Positions 22,541-32,077 of a stretch of 64,000 nucleotides of DNA are shown here, one piece after another (position 1 is the stretch's first letter; every line of letters begins with the position of its first letter). Position numbers and translations under genes: made by a program. The notes under the pieces were generated by a model that saw nothing but the letters and a program-made list of their open reading frames with translations, had not been told where the DNA came from and made no database searches. This stretch comes from Alitta virens (lineage: Eukaryota; Annelida; Polychaeta; Phyllodocida; Nereididae), in assembly GCA_932294295.1 (NCBI GenBank), contig OW028584.1, positions 36,217,969-36,281,968 of the forward strand. The letters are read 5' to 3'.

Positions 22541-25010
22541 TCCACTGCTCATACATACGTCTCTCTCCACATGGCCCCTCACAGCGTTCAGGTCGACATT
22601 CAGTGCATTTGTCACATGCAGTACCGCAGTGTGAGCAGCGCGGATTGTGACGGTAACTCAACGCGACACAGTAGGAGCACTCCCAGTGGGCCACAAGCAG
22701 GTTCGGCAAATGAAATTTACCAGTGGGGTCAGCCTCAAAGTCGGCGAAGGCATACTTGCATGACACAGCCTTGGGTTTTTGTTGACGTATGTAGCAGAAA
22801 TGCACACCGGTGACCAGCTTTCTGCAAATCTTACACTCGCGTGTACCGCATTTGTGGTCATCACCAGGCTTGTAGAACACACCACAGCCTCTGCAGCGAT
22901 GGGAACTTGAACATGTGCCATTTTCTAAATGGCGCTGGTTGCAGGCCACAGAGTGCATGAAGCGATTACATACCTGGCAGCAGTGCTTCTCAATGTCGAG
23001 GATAGGACATGACTCTGCTTTACACGATGAGCACTGGTCACAACCCGCATGCCCATATCTCTTGTCATAGGGCGTCAAACATTTTGAGCAAAAGGCCGAC
23101 TTTGCAAAGATACAGTGCACCTTGATTATTGTATGAAAGTGCCCTACTGCTTTTGGATCTAGAGGGTCGCGCTGATATAATAAATAAATAGTACGCTGCC
23201 TACAGTCATCACCCACGTAGATAGGTCTGACGCTAGATCCTCTGCCGAAAACTACTACTCGTGCGTTAGCCACTCTTTCGAAAGAGGGTATATCCGTGAA
23301 AGCCAGTACATATTCAAGGTCAAATCCAGCGGTGGTGTGAAGCCTCTGAGCTTCAACAGCCTGAGCATTTCTTTTGCCATTGTTCACCCTTTTGTACTCA
23401 TTCTGGGCGAGATTGTACGCTTGCTTGTTAGACACAGGAGTTGCATCGAGATTGGCCTTGGCCACTCCGACCACTATTGACCTAGCCAGACATAAATTGT
23501 CGGTGTTTTTAATTTCACATATACATTTCAATCTACGCAGGTCTTCGATATAGTTAATGCCTGAACTAACACCGGCCACCAGTGGGTTTCTAATGATGCC
23601 CACACGAATCTCTAGAGGCTCATCTAGAAAAAGGTCTTCATCCGACTGCAGCAGGCTTTCCAGGAGTTCAACAATTTTGAAAATGGTGAGCTGGTGCAGA
23701 GGTATTAGACCACTAGAGTGGGGGCTGTAAAATGCCTCGTTTTGAATGAAAAATCAGACAAAGTCTTGAGCATTATAGCTCTCATTAAGTCGAGTAATAA
23801 TGGTTTCGATCACTTCCTCCAGACCGCCCATGATGTCCCTGAGATTAACACCAGCCCAATTTACATTAAAATGTACACTGTACACCGTCTCTCGTGCAAC
23901 TCCACCATCAAACTCGATGTCTTTGATATTCCTAACTTCAATGTGTCTGTGGAAATTCACTACATAATCGGGGCCATCAAATATCATGTGAGGTTCAATG
24001 AGGCCCTCATCGACAACCTCCTCAGCCACCTCCTCAGCCTGTTCATCGTTTTCATTCATGACTATATCATCTACACCTGCACCAATTATATTCTTTTTGT
24101 AGAGCATGTCTAAAAATAAAATTTCTCTCTGCTCCCCGTCAAGCACCTGACCTTCGGCCCCCTGATCCCCTTGAGGTATTTCATTTAAGCTATGAAAAAA
24201 ATAAAAATAAAATATATATATATATATATATAGCCAAAATAAATTAATAAAAAGTTTCCTGCTAGGCCTCCTATGGAGGCCCTTCTACATGCTTTTTGTA
24301 ATAAAGCATTCCAGTGATTGTCAATATGGTTTTCAAAAATTAAATACATAGATGTATTATTATTATTATTATTATTATTTATTCATTTGAGGTAGCAATG
24401 GTTACATAAATGACAGATACATGTATCAAAAAAATAAATAAATAAATAATAATAATAAATAAATAAAAAAATTAATAAATTCTTGTAAAATATTGACTTG
24501 CTGTCAGACCAATCCCCCAGAGCCAAATCCCTCATCCACGAAAAGCTATCCTCATCCTCATCCTCGGCATCCCTAGCCCTACCCCCACTCGGGGTATTAT
24601 CGACATCATCTCTGCTGATACTGAAAAGAGAGAGAGAGAGAGAAAAAAGTTAGCAAATGTATATGCCTTCCCCATGCCAGGGACTAAAAAATACATTCCT
24701 TGTCACTTTTTCAAAACTTCAGCACTCACTTATGTCGATCAGGGTCTGGTATACACGGTGGTTCACCACTGGACCGAGTATGAGGTTGGGCTGGTGGAAC
24801 CTCAGAGGGGCCGGCTACTTCCCCATCTTCGACAATACTAGGGGGGAAAAAAATAAAAATAAAAAAATAAATAAATAAATTATATATATATATATATATA
24901 TACAAATATAGGTCCCTCTGAGGTTATATAGTAATCAGCTCGACTTACCCATTCATGACTCGGCGAGTGAAGGTGAACGACCGCCGGGGATTGACTGGTT
25001 CCGGACCTTG

Positions 25011-25048
<38 letters not shown>

Positions 25049-25985
25049 CAGCAGCAGTAGCAGCAGCAGTAGCAGTATCAACACTGGTATCAGCATCGGT
25101 ATCAGCATCGTTGGCCTCAAAATTGAGTACCCTCCTGACTGTCCAGCGAGATAGAGGCGTTACTTGAGCATCTTCACGTTGCTGCTAGAAAATAATTTTA
25201 AATAAAATAAAATAAAAATAAATAAAACAATCCCTACTGGCATATAACCGTATACCCTAGAGTGTAATATTGAGGTAATAGTGTTGCTATATAGAATTGT
25301 ACATACACATTCGATGCTTCTCTACGTCGACAACTTGGCCTCTTTTCATACACCTCACGGGTCAACTTGGCTTTTTTGACTGGTGGCTCCCCCTCCAGCG
25401 GTGTGGTTTTACGGAAACAGGCCATGAAACTTTCAAGTTTTATGACACTCTTCCTATGGTATCTCAGTTGTTGGCTATATCTCTGAGTACAAAGGAAAAA
25501 AGAAAAGAAAAAGAAATTGTCACTCTGCTCACTGGCAACCACAAACACAAACACAAAAACATGCACAGACACAAACGCAATATACACACCTTCAGCATGT
25601 CCGCTTCGGCAGAAAGAATGGCGTCGTCATCATCAGTTTCTTTCCACTTCATTTCTTCTACCGGTGAAGCAGGGCTGGGAAGGGGTGGTGGTGGAGGAGA
25701 AGGAGGTGTAGGAGGTGAATTAGGTGATGGTGTCGGCGAAGGAGAACACAGTGCCACAGGACAACCCGACGTTGTCAATAAAGCGCTCTTCGGAGTTGAG
25801 GTCCTCAGAGGTACTGGTAGTGTAGGTGGTGTGGGTGACCCTCCTGTTGAACTGAGTAGAGAAGGATTGGTATTTTCCTGCGAATTAGGCCCGGTACCAG
25901 TACCAGTAGCAGTGCCATCAACATCCATAGGTTCTCCACTGGGACCACCATTCAGCATCAGCTCTAGTTGGCGTATTTCACGCAT
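22515..25985 (-). pseudogene. Polinton-1 protein-primed DNA polymerase B, N-terminal part, multi-exon and truncated
   Basis: Would replicate the element using a terminal protein as primer. Exons in transcript order: 25590-25985 (ATG, Pro/Ser-rich), 25309-25482, 24949-25184 (polyalanine), 24730-24837, about 24498-24620 and about 22515-24189. Donor and acceptor phases match throughout; the fifth donor has two candidates (24498 or 24510). The last exon has an isolated in-frame TGA at 23754-23756. A Cys/His-rich region like that of the other two Polinton polymerases follows (CRGCGVFYKPGDDHKCG), then exonuclease motif I (FADFEADP). About 50 residues after that the frame runs into Gypsy env sequence, so the remaining exonuclease motifs and the whole palm are missing. 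The low-complexity N-terminus spread over five introns is unlike Polinton-2 and -3. Confidence 0.78.
24200..24920. repeat. Simple-sequence repeats in introns of the Polinton-1 polymerase gene
   Basis: (AT)n at about 24212-24231 and 24882-24901, (ATT)n at about 24355-24380, (AATA)n at about 24432-24476, and (AG)n at about 24629-24642. They fall in the introns between the reconstructed exons, supporting the view that these stretches are spliced out. Confidence 0.8.
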
Positions 25986-26176
25986 GGTCTGCAAAGCTAG
26001 GCTATAAAATAAAATAAATAAATAAAAGAATGAGTTATATTTAGAGTTATATCATTAAGCCTACACCAGCACAAGCACACGCACATACCGCACTTGCTAA
26101 GACACATACAGCGTACGACATACAGCACACGTCATACTGTCTTACAGCGTATGCCATAGCTCGTCCGCTATAAAAC
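25986..26176. promoter_or_regulatory. Divergent intergenic region between polymerase and ATPase genes
   Basis: About 190 bp separates the polymerase ATG (-) from the ATPase ATG (+), so both promoters should lie here or just inside the flanking exons. A CTATAAAA occurs at 26168-26175, directly against the ATPase ATG and too close to serve it as a normal TATA box. The CGTAYG-type motif recurs (ACAGCGTACGACATACAGCA, then CAGCGTATGCCATAGC). Confidence 0.35.
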
Positions 26177-26989
26177 ATGGAGGAAGCGCATTGCTCTAAT
26201 AAGTCTGAAGAAGAAAAAGAATGTGAAGAAGGAGAAGAAGAACTAGAACTAGAATTAGGACTAGAGCTGGAAGGAGAAAAATACGATGAGCTTGAGGGGC
26301 TCGAGGAGCGCGAAGAACTAGAACAAGAACAAGATCAAGAATCTCTTTTTAAGTTCGAGTCGCCCTCCTCTACAGTAATTGCGGGGCCATCCATGGTTGG
26401 AAAAACTGTTCTGGCCCTGTCGATCATGAAGAACTCGAGGGTGATGTACACTATACCACCGATGAAGATCTTGTACGCGTACGGTGTTTATCAGAAAAAG
26501 TTTGAAGACCTAGAGGCTGGGATACCTAATCTGACTCTCCATCACGGGCTGCCACCTAGAGAGCTGATAGAAGGACTGAAAAGCGAAGACGGTAACAATC
26601 TGGTGGTTCTGGACGATTTGATGGAGGAAATATGCAATTCCAGCGAAATGTGCTTGCTGTTTACTAGAGAAGTTCATCATGGCCGCATCTCAGTCATAAT
26701 GATATCGCAAAATGTCTACCATCAGTCGCGCTACTCATGCACCATTAGCCTCAATACGAGTTACTTGATATTGATGAAGACATGCAGGGACCTACATCAG
26801 ATACACTTCCTCTCTCGTCAGATGTTCCCTAGCACTCCGAAGCGATTAGTCGAGGCACACAAAGACGCCACAAGACAACCAAGAGGGTACCTAGTCGTGA
26901 ACAACTTGACTAGCTCAGGCGACGAGGACGTTCGCCTGTGCACCTCAATCCTACCCGGTGAGACCCTAGTGCTGTACACGCGGAAATAA
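26177..26989 (+). CDS. Polinton-1 FtsK/HerA-type (A32-like) genome-packaging ATPase
   Basis: Intact 270-codon frame. A Glu-rich N-terminal extension of about 55 residues precedes the ATPase core. The core has Walker A (GPSMVGKT), Walker B with acidic pair (NLVVLDDLMEE), and a polar sensor-like motif (ISVIMISQNVYH). In Polintons and related large DNA viruses this family pumps DNA into capsids. The stop codon overlaps the next gene's ATG (TAATG), a compact layout unlike the host genes. It diverges from the polymerase gene. Confidence 0.9.
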   Translation: MEEAHCSNKSEEEKECEEGEEELELELGLELEGEKYDELEGLEEREELEQEQDQESLFKFESPSSTVIAGPSMVGKTVLALSIMKNSRVMYTIPPMKILYAYGVYQKKFEDLEAGIPNLTLHHGLPPRELIEGLKSEDGNNLVVLDDLMEEICNSSEMCLLFTREVHHGRISVIMISQNVYHQSRYSCTISLNTSYLILMKTCRDLHQIHFLSRQMFPSTPKRLVEAHKDATRQPRGYLVVNNLTSSGDEDVRLCTSILPGETLVLYTRK

Positions 26990-27423
26990 TGCCTGACCGA
27001 GTCAAGGACTGTATGGGCTTTCTCGAGCTTTTGGTGAACACATACAAGCTGGCTGCTCGCTCCAGTCGCACATTACTGCTAGAGGCCACCAGGGACCAAC
27101 TCCTGTGCATAACGGAGGTCATACTGAATACATTAGAGGGCAACTTGAGGATCTCCAGCAGTCCGCATCTAGAGCTGAGTAGATTCAAGAGAGTGCTGCA
27201 TAAAGTACCTAGAATAGTAGTACCAAAAGTTGCCTCGCTCAAATCGCGCAACTCCAACTCCAGCTTCAGGACTACAGTGGCATCCCGAAAACAGTTGAGA
27301 GAGCTCTACGTGAGACACTACAAGACGCTGATCGAATTCCTGGAACTCTGCATACCTCCCCTGAAAGGCCTCCTCGAGCGAGAAGAAAACGGCAATGACA
27401 ATGCCAATGACAATGAAATTTAA
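26989..27423 (+). CDS. Polinton-1 small basic/helical protein, unknown function
   Basis: Intact 144-codon frame whose ATG overlaps the ATPase stop by one base. It is rich in Leu, Arg and Lys, with predicted helices (GFLELLVNTYKLAARSSRTL; SRKQLRELYVRHYKTLIEF) and an Asn/Asp-rich C-terminus made of a short repeat. It has no signal peptide or clear membrane segment. Its place between packaging ATPase and integrase suggests an element-borne structural or regulatory protein. I do not recognise a family. Its 3' end overlaps the next frame by about 10 to 30 bases, depending on which ATG that gene uses. Confidence 0.6.
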   Translation: MPDRVKDCMGFLELLVNTYKLAARSSRTLLLEATRDQLLCITEVILNTLEGNLRISSSPHLELSRFKRVLHKVPRIVVPKVASLKSRNSNSSFRTTVASRKQLRELYVRHYKTLIEFLELCIPPLKGLLEREENGNDNANDNEI

Positions 27424-28189
27424 CAAGAAAGTTTACGTGATTCCTCAGGAAAAATACCACAGTTTACTCGAGAATCATAAAAAATTTAAGACAGATGAGC
27501 CCGGGCCCCTGGCCGAAGCCACTGCCAAAGGCTGCGGTGCGGGCCAGGCGCCCTCCTTTCGAGTGCCTGGTGAGGTACAGGCAGGGCCCTCTTCTAGCGC
27601 CGGAGGCGGGCACCTCGAGATCAGGGGGGCACCGGTTCTCAATGGAAATACGATGAAACGGGGTAGGTCCAATCCTAAGGATCGCCTACAGGGCCAGACT
27701 GGCCGTCCGACTGGTGGCATTATGAGCGAAATCGAGTCGAGGTTGAGAGACGAATTGCTGGGGAATAAGGCCAGGGCCATACTGTATCTACTGTCAGTCT
27801 AGGGCGAAGGTGACTATGAAAGCTATTACGTCGACCTGCTGCTACACACGCAGTCGAGCTCCTTCCCAGTGCCCACCAATCACCACAAGTTGTACTGGCT
27901 CATGCTGCAGCGCGGAGTGCCACTGAATTTAATCTCAAACGTTAAATTACGGAGAATATTACATTATATGAAAAACAAATACGAAGCCGAAGCCGAAGCC
28001 GAAGAAGAGACTGAGGAGACTGAGACTGAGACTGAGACTGAGACTGGGACTGGGACTAGGCCTAAGACTAAGACTAAGCCTAAGCCTAAGCCTAAGCCTA
28101 AGACTGAGACTGAGAAAGGAGCAGCGAAAGAGGCTAGCACAAAAGGAAAGGGGAAACGTCGTGCATGGATCAAAGTCTCCAATAAATAA
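27413..28189 (+). pseudogene. Polinton-1 small protein with low-complexity tail, one in-frame stop
   Basis: ATG-ACA-ATG codons occur in frame at 27395-27415; 27413 precedes the first non-repetitive residues (MKFNKKVYVIPQEKYHSLLE). The frame has a Gly/Ser/Pro-rich middle and a helix (IESRLRDELLGNKARAILYL), then hits an isolated TAG at 27800-27802. The same frame stays open to 28189, passing through a conserved-looking helical segment (RGVPLNLISNVKLRRILHYM), then an acidic EAEAEEET block and a Lys/Pro-Thr-Lys block built from hexamer DNA repeats, and a basic end. One stop in otherwise good coding sequence suggests a recently broken gene. Function unknown. Confidence 0.6.
27980..28118. repeat. 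In-frame hexamer repeats (GAAGCC, GAGACT, AAGCCT)
   Basis: Three successive hexanucleotide arrays stay in the coding frame of the preceding gene and write dipeptide repeats Glu-Ala, Glu-Thr and Lys-Pro/Lys-Thr, an acidic block followed by a basic one. Confidence 0.85.
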
Positions 28190-28191
28190 CA

Positions 28192-29360
28192 ATGGTGCTC
28201 CCCAAAGACATAGATGGCTATTTAACTCGGCGATTTTACAATCACAGGTCGCCTGGGAGCTTCACTAATGCAGCAAAGTTACATTCAGTTATAAAGAGTG
28301 AAGGTAGATACTCGATAAGTCTGAGGAGAATTGAACACTGGGCCCAAACGCAAGACATTGTAACTCTACACAAGTCAGCTCGTGAAAAGCCTCTGAAGTA
28401 TAGGCGAGTCATAGCGCCTGGCATGAATCACATGTGGGACTGCGACCTGCTGGTGTTGACAGGTGAAAGGTTCAAGAGTGCCAATGACGGGTAAGGTACA
28501 TCCTGGTGACTATAGATGTCTTCTCGAGATACTGTAGGGCTCAACCTGTCAAAAGTAAAAGTGGTAAACACATGAAACACAGATTTGGAGAAATATTTGA
28601 TGCAGCTGGAGACCCCGGAATGCCCAAGTTCATAAGAACTGACAGGGGGACGGAATTCACAAACTCTCAGGTCAGCGATTTACTTAAAGACAGGAGAGTA
28701 AAGCACATCTTTGCAAATACAGAAACAAAGGCCAACTACGCTGAGGCAATGATGAAAGGACTGAAAAAGAGGCTGTTTCAATTTTTCCAATACACAGGCA
28801 GCTACAGGTATCTGGAGGACCTCCAGGCCATAGTGGAATAGTACAACCGCACTATTCATTCGAGCATTGGAGCCAGTCCTGAGAGCGTCAAGCAGGAAAT
28901 TTGGGACTACCAATACGTCACCAGTCAAAATACTAAAGACCTGCATAGAGCGTTCAAGAGAGCCATTTCCACGGCGAGGAACAAGACACGTAATAGGTAC
29001 AAATTTGCATTGGGTGACCACGTCCGAGCGTCGTATCATAGACAGACGAACTTTTTTCGTTCCTATGACGAGCAGTTTACAGGCTAAGTGTTCACTATCA
29101 GAGCCAGGAAATTCTCAGACGGTGTGACCATTTATTACCTCAGAGACTATCAGGAGGAGAAAGTCGATGGCCCCTTCTACGTCCACGAGCTGACTCCTGT
29201 GAAATTTGACCCAGACGCTTTCTTCAAAATTGAAAAAGTGATCAAAAAACGAGTGAGGGGTGACGGTTCAGAAGAAAGCCTGGTTAAGTACCAGTCTTGG
29301 CCCAGTAAATATAACCAGTGGATACTCAGCTCCAACAAGACTGGAGCAAGCAAAAAATAA
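28192..29360 (+). pseudogene. Polinton-1 retrovirus-like integrase (broken)
   Basis: Would insert the element's ends into target DNA, producing a 6-bp duplication. The first frame (ATG 28192) includes an N-terminal helical region and the first catalytic Asp (MNHMWDCDLLVLTG). A one-base frameshift at about 28490 moves coding to another frame with DVFSRYC, the second Asp (FIRTDRGTEF) and the Glu region (TKANYAEAMMKGLKKR). Two in-frame stops follow: TAG at 28839-28841 and TAA at 29085-29087. The C-terminus is a chromodomain-like module (SLVKYQSWPSKYNQWI) found in Polinton integrases. The protein ends 8 bp before the minor capsid ATG. Three lesions make it inactive. Confidence 0.88.
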
Positions 29361-29368
29361 ATAACGAC

Positions 29369-29830
29369 ATGTATATTTATCTGTCTAGCGACCAGTCAAT
29401 GGAGATAAACCAGAGCAACACTGCGGCCAAGTTTACAGTACAACTACCTGAGCCATTCACACATCCTTGTAATGAGAGGGCTAGAGGACAGTGGCACCTA
29501 GGACTGATCGAGATAGCCCTGCCACAAATCGGTGCTGCCATGAGTAAATGGGATGTCATCTACGTGACATGTCCTCACGTGGAAGGAGTTGTAACAGGAG
29601 ACGCATACAGCTCTGTGCTGAGAGCCATAGCACTGGGTGAAATAAAACGCCACAGTTATGTACGCTTTCACTCAGTGCTCTACACACCGCTGCGAGTGAC
29701 GGACGTAAAGTATATTTCTATTGAGCTGAGGAATTCCAGAGGTGACGTATTACCCGAGCTTGTCGACGAAACCAGTCATTCCACTAAGTGCACACTCGAG
29801 CTAGTATGGAGACGAGATACAAATCCCTAG
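29369..29830 (+). CDS. Polinton-1 minor capsid (penton-like) protein
   Basis: Intact 153-codon frame from ATG 29369 (MYIYLSSDQSMEINQSNTAA). Beta-rich single jelly-roll character. The WHLGLIEIALP segment and opening MYIYLSSD match the paralogue in Polinton-2 at 39314-39739 (MFVYISSD and WEVALLDIDLP). In Polintons this protein is thought to form the icosahedral vertex. It sits directly after integrase, as in Polinton-2. Its 3' end overlaps the next gene's likely ATG (29806). Confidence 0.85.
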   Translation: MYIYLSSDQSMEINQSNTAAKFTVQLPEPFTHPCNERARGQWHLGLIEIALPQIGAAMSKWDVIYVTCPHVEGVVTGDAYSSVLRAIALGEIKRHSYVRFHSVLYTPLRVTDVKYISIELRNSRGDVLPELVDETSHSTKCTLELVWRRDTNP

Positions 29831-29954
29831 CAGCCATGGATGCAGCACCCTGGGTTGAGCATTTCAAAAAAACGGCGGGTCAAACAAGCATACTGTCGCA
29901 CCGCCCCAGGGCAGTGGTGATCAAAAAGCAACGCAGTGACAGTGGCAGTGGCAG

Positions 29955-29990
<36 letters not shown>

Positions 29991-30255
29991 TAGTGGGAAA
30001 GTTAATGACAGTTTACCTCTGACAATAGTGTCACCCGTAGGACAGTCTAATGAAATGGCCAGGGCTGATCTGAACGTGGAAAGTGATAAAAGGGCTGGGG
30101 GAAGCTCATCTGGCTCAGTAGCAAGACCCAGCACGTCGTGGCCACAACGAGGGAAGAAACGCAAGCAGCATCTTCAAACTAACACGCCTAGCAGTGACAG
30201 GAAGAAAAAAACCACTAAGCTCAAGGACATTTTCAGCAGAAATGGTAGCAGGTGA
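29806..30255 (+). CDS. Polinton-1 small basic protein between the two capsid genes
   Basis: From ATG 29806 (METRYKSLAAMDAAPWVEHF) this 149-codon frame has a short N-terminal helix, a Gly-Ser/polyserine tract encoded by AGY repeats (about 29940-29996), and a Lys/Arg-rich C-terminus (RGKKRKQHL; DRKKKTTKLKDIFSR). The Polinton-2 gene at 39776-40225 holds the same slot after minor capsid and has a similar HF-containing N-terminus and basic tail. It could be a DNA-binding core protein or a protease substrate, but its role is unproven. The 3' end overlaps the major capsid ATG by 14 bases. Confidence 0.6.
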
Positions 30256-30588
30256 AAAGGTTCTGGAATCGATTGACCTGGCCTATGATGACACACTCAA
30301 TTTGTTCAGCCTACCTCTCAGCAACATGGGGGTGACAGACGTTAAAAATATCTACCTCATAAACCCATCAATCAATTCTCGATGGAGGGCGACGTGAAAT
30401 TTCACGTGACAGGCTCAGGCACAGCATACATATACCTATCCAGTGTATATCTAAAGACCAGTGTACGCCTAGTTAAAGGTGATGGCTCGCCAATTCCAGC
30501 AAGGGGGAGTAAAAAGCAAAAGGACCGCTCCGAGGGCCCCAGGGCTCCATCATCAGCAGCGTCAGCAGCAGCCGCAGCAGCAGCAGCC

Positions 30589-30656
<68 letters not shown>

Positions 30657-31730
30657 TGAGGAAGATTTGGAGGGTGTTTGGAGTGTGGGGGTTGTCAACA
30701 ATTTGGCTCATGCTCTCTGGGATCAAGTGGAGGTGCGACTTAATGATCGAGTGGTGACTGGAGGTCAGACTGGTTACAGCTACAAGGCTTTAATAAATAC
30801 TCTACTGGGAGAGCGTGAGTTAAACGACTCCGAGCTAGAATGTGCATTGTTCATGAAGGACACAGCACGCTGTATGGACGACCTGAATCTGATGTCTGGT
30901 GGGAATGAGGGATTTAAAATGAGAGCGGCTCTCCTGAGCACAAGCAAACGGTGGAGCTAATGAGTAAAGTAGACGTCGATGTTTTTAAAGTGAACAAGTT
31001 ACTTTTAAACGGCGTCTCAATGGACATTACTCTGGCACCAACTTCTAGTAACTTCAGACTACTGAGTTCCAATGACGGCAAGAGAGACTACAGACTAGAG
31101 ATCAAGGACATTACGCTTGTTCTGAAACACAAGCACCTTCAAAACTCGTGTTACTAGGCCACCAGAAAGTCATGGAAGAGGAGATCTCACTGGCAAAGTA
31201 TTTCCAATACGAAAGAAGAATTACGCAAATTTAATTTGGCAAAGGACACCTCCTCTTATTACATAGAAGATGCATACAATGGCAGGATACCGAGTAAGAT
31301 TGTGATAGGATTCGTGTCTGGTGAATCAATGAGTGGTAGCCTGAGCAAGAACCCATACAATTTCAAGCACTACGACATAGCATACATCAACGTGAGTCTA
31401 TCTGGCATGCCAATGCCCTCAGGCCCAGTAAGCATTGACTTTACAGAGGGGAAGTACATACACTGCTATTCCGAGCTTTATAGAGAAAAAGCGAATTTCA
31501 GTAGCGAGGCGAGGATCACCAGAGAGGAATACAAAGTGGGGTACAGCTTATTCACTATTGACCTGGCTCCTCAGAACTATGACAACTTCTACCCAGTGAC
31601 GCGAGACGGGTGCGTCAGAATAGAGCTCAGATTTAAGTCACCTCTCCCTGAATCAGCCGTAATGATAACGAAAGTGGCATATCCAGGACTATTCCAGATT
31701 GACTACGCTCGCAACATCTATCTAACATGA
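30242..31730 (+). pseudogene. Polinton-1 major capsid protein (double jelly-roll), broken by frameshifts
   Basis: Would form the capsid shell. The ATG at 30242 begins a frame (LDLAYDDTLNLFSL-like region, then NPSINSRW) that stops at 30397. Coding moves to a second frame from about 30375 to 30960, containing a polyalanine expansion and NNLAHALWDQVEVRLNDRVV, the hallmark Polinton MCP region. It moves to a third frame from about 30948, is interrupted near 31135-31235 by at least two more shifts, and runs on through KNPYNFKHYDIAYINVSLSG to a stop at 31728-31730. The combined span (about 490 codons) suits the family. At least four lesions make it inactive. The stop overlaps the protease ATG. Confidence 0.82.
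30557..30656. repeat. (GCA/CAG)n expansion inside the major capsid gene
   Basis: About 33 near-perfect trinucleotides (pure AGC from about 30587) encode polyalanine in the capsid frame. The same array reads as polyglutamine in the next + frame and stays open on the - strand. Confidence 0.95.
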
Positions 31731-32077
31731 ACATAGACCAAATTTATGAAATACTGTGGAATGATGCTGCAACATCGGCCAGCGTGATGGCTGTTATACT
31801 GTGTAATGCACTGAAATACGTGACGACCAGCAGAGGCTGCCACATTGTTAATTGCAATGAAAACTCGTACTTATGCGGAGATGTCGGCCACTGGCTTTTC
31901 CTGAGGATTCATAGTTCAGGCAGACGTGATGATGACACAAGACTGGAAGTTTTCGATGCCCTGGGTGTGAACGCCTACAATGATGAAATCAACATGTTTA
32001 TGAGACAATTCGATCATTGTTCGATCAATTATGAGCATATCTCTAATGTTAATTGTGGTTTTTACGCTCTAGTGTAG
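31727..32077 (+). CDS. Polinton-1 adenain-like cysteine protease
   Basis: A 116-codon frame. The catalytic His lies in DVGHWLFLRIH, an acidic partner in LEVFDALG and the nucleophile Cys in NVNCGFYALV, the spacing of adenovirus-type maturation proteases of the Ulp1/C5 clan. The family processes capsid proteins. The frame ends right after the Cys motif, so the usual C-terminal helix is absent and the protein is shorter than most relatives; a nonsense or frameshift change may have truncated it. The ATG overlaps the major capsid stop. Confidence 0.75.
   Translation: MNIDQIYEILWNDAATSASVMAVILCNALKYVTTSRGCHIVNCNENSYLCGDVGHWLFLRIHSSGRRDDDTRLEVFDALGVNAYNDEINMFMRQFDHCSINYEHISNVNCGFYALV

Noticed and set aside
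22545..22813. Extension of the env frame past 22540
   Set aside because: It is antisense to well-conserved Polinton polymerase Cys-rich and exonuclease coding; the match of the - strand frame to polymerase is decisive.
25297..26007. 236-codon + frame opposite the polymerase N-terminus
   Set aside because: It crosses the exon 1/exon 2 region of the - strand polymerase, where splice phases fit; Gly/Val-rich composition is the complement of the Pro/Ser-rich exon.
27959..28192. Leu/Arg and Leu/Ser-rich - strand frames
   Set aside because: Complement of hexamer repeats in the + strand gene; open only because the repeats lack stops.
30402..30701. Polyalanine - strand frame and polyglutamine + frame
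   Set aside because: Products of the CAG repeat read in other frames; the capsid frame has conserved flanks.
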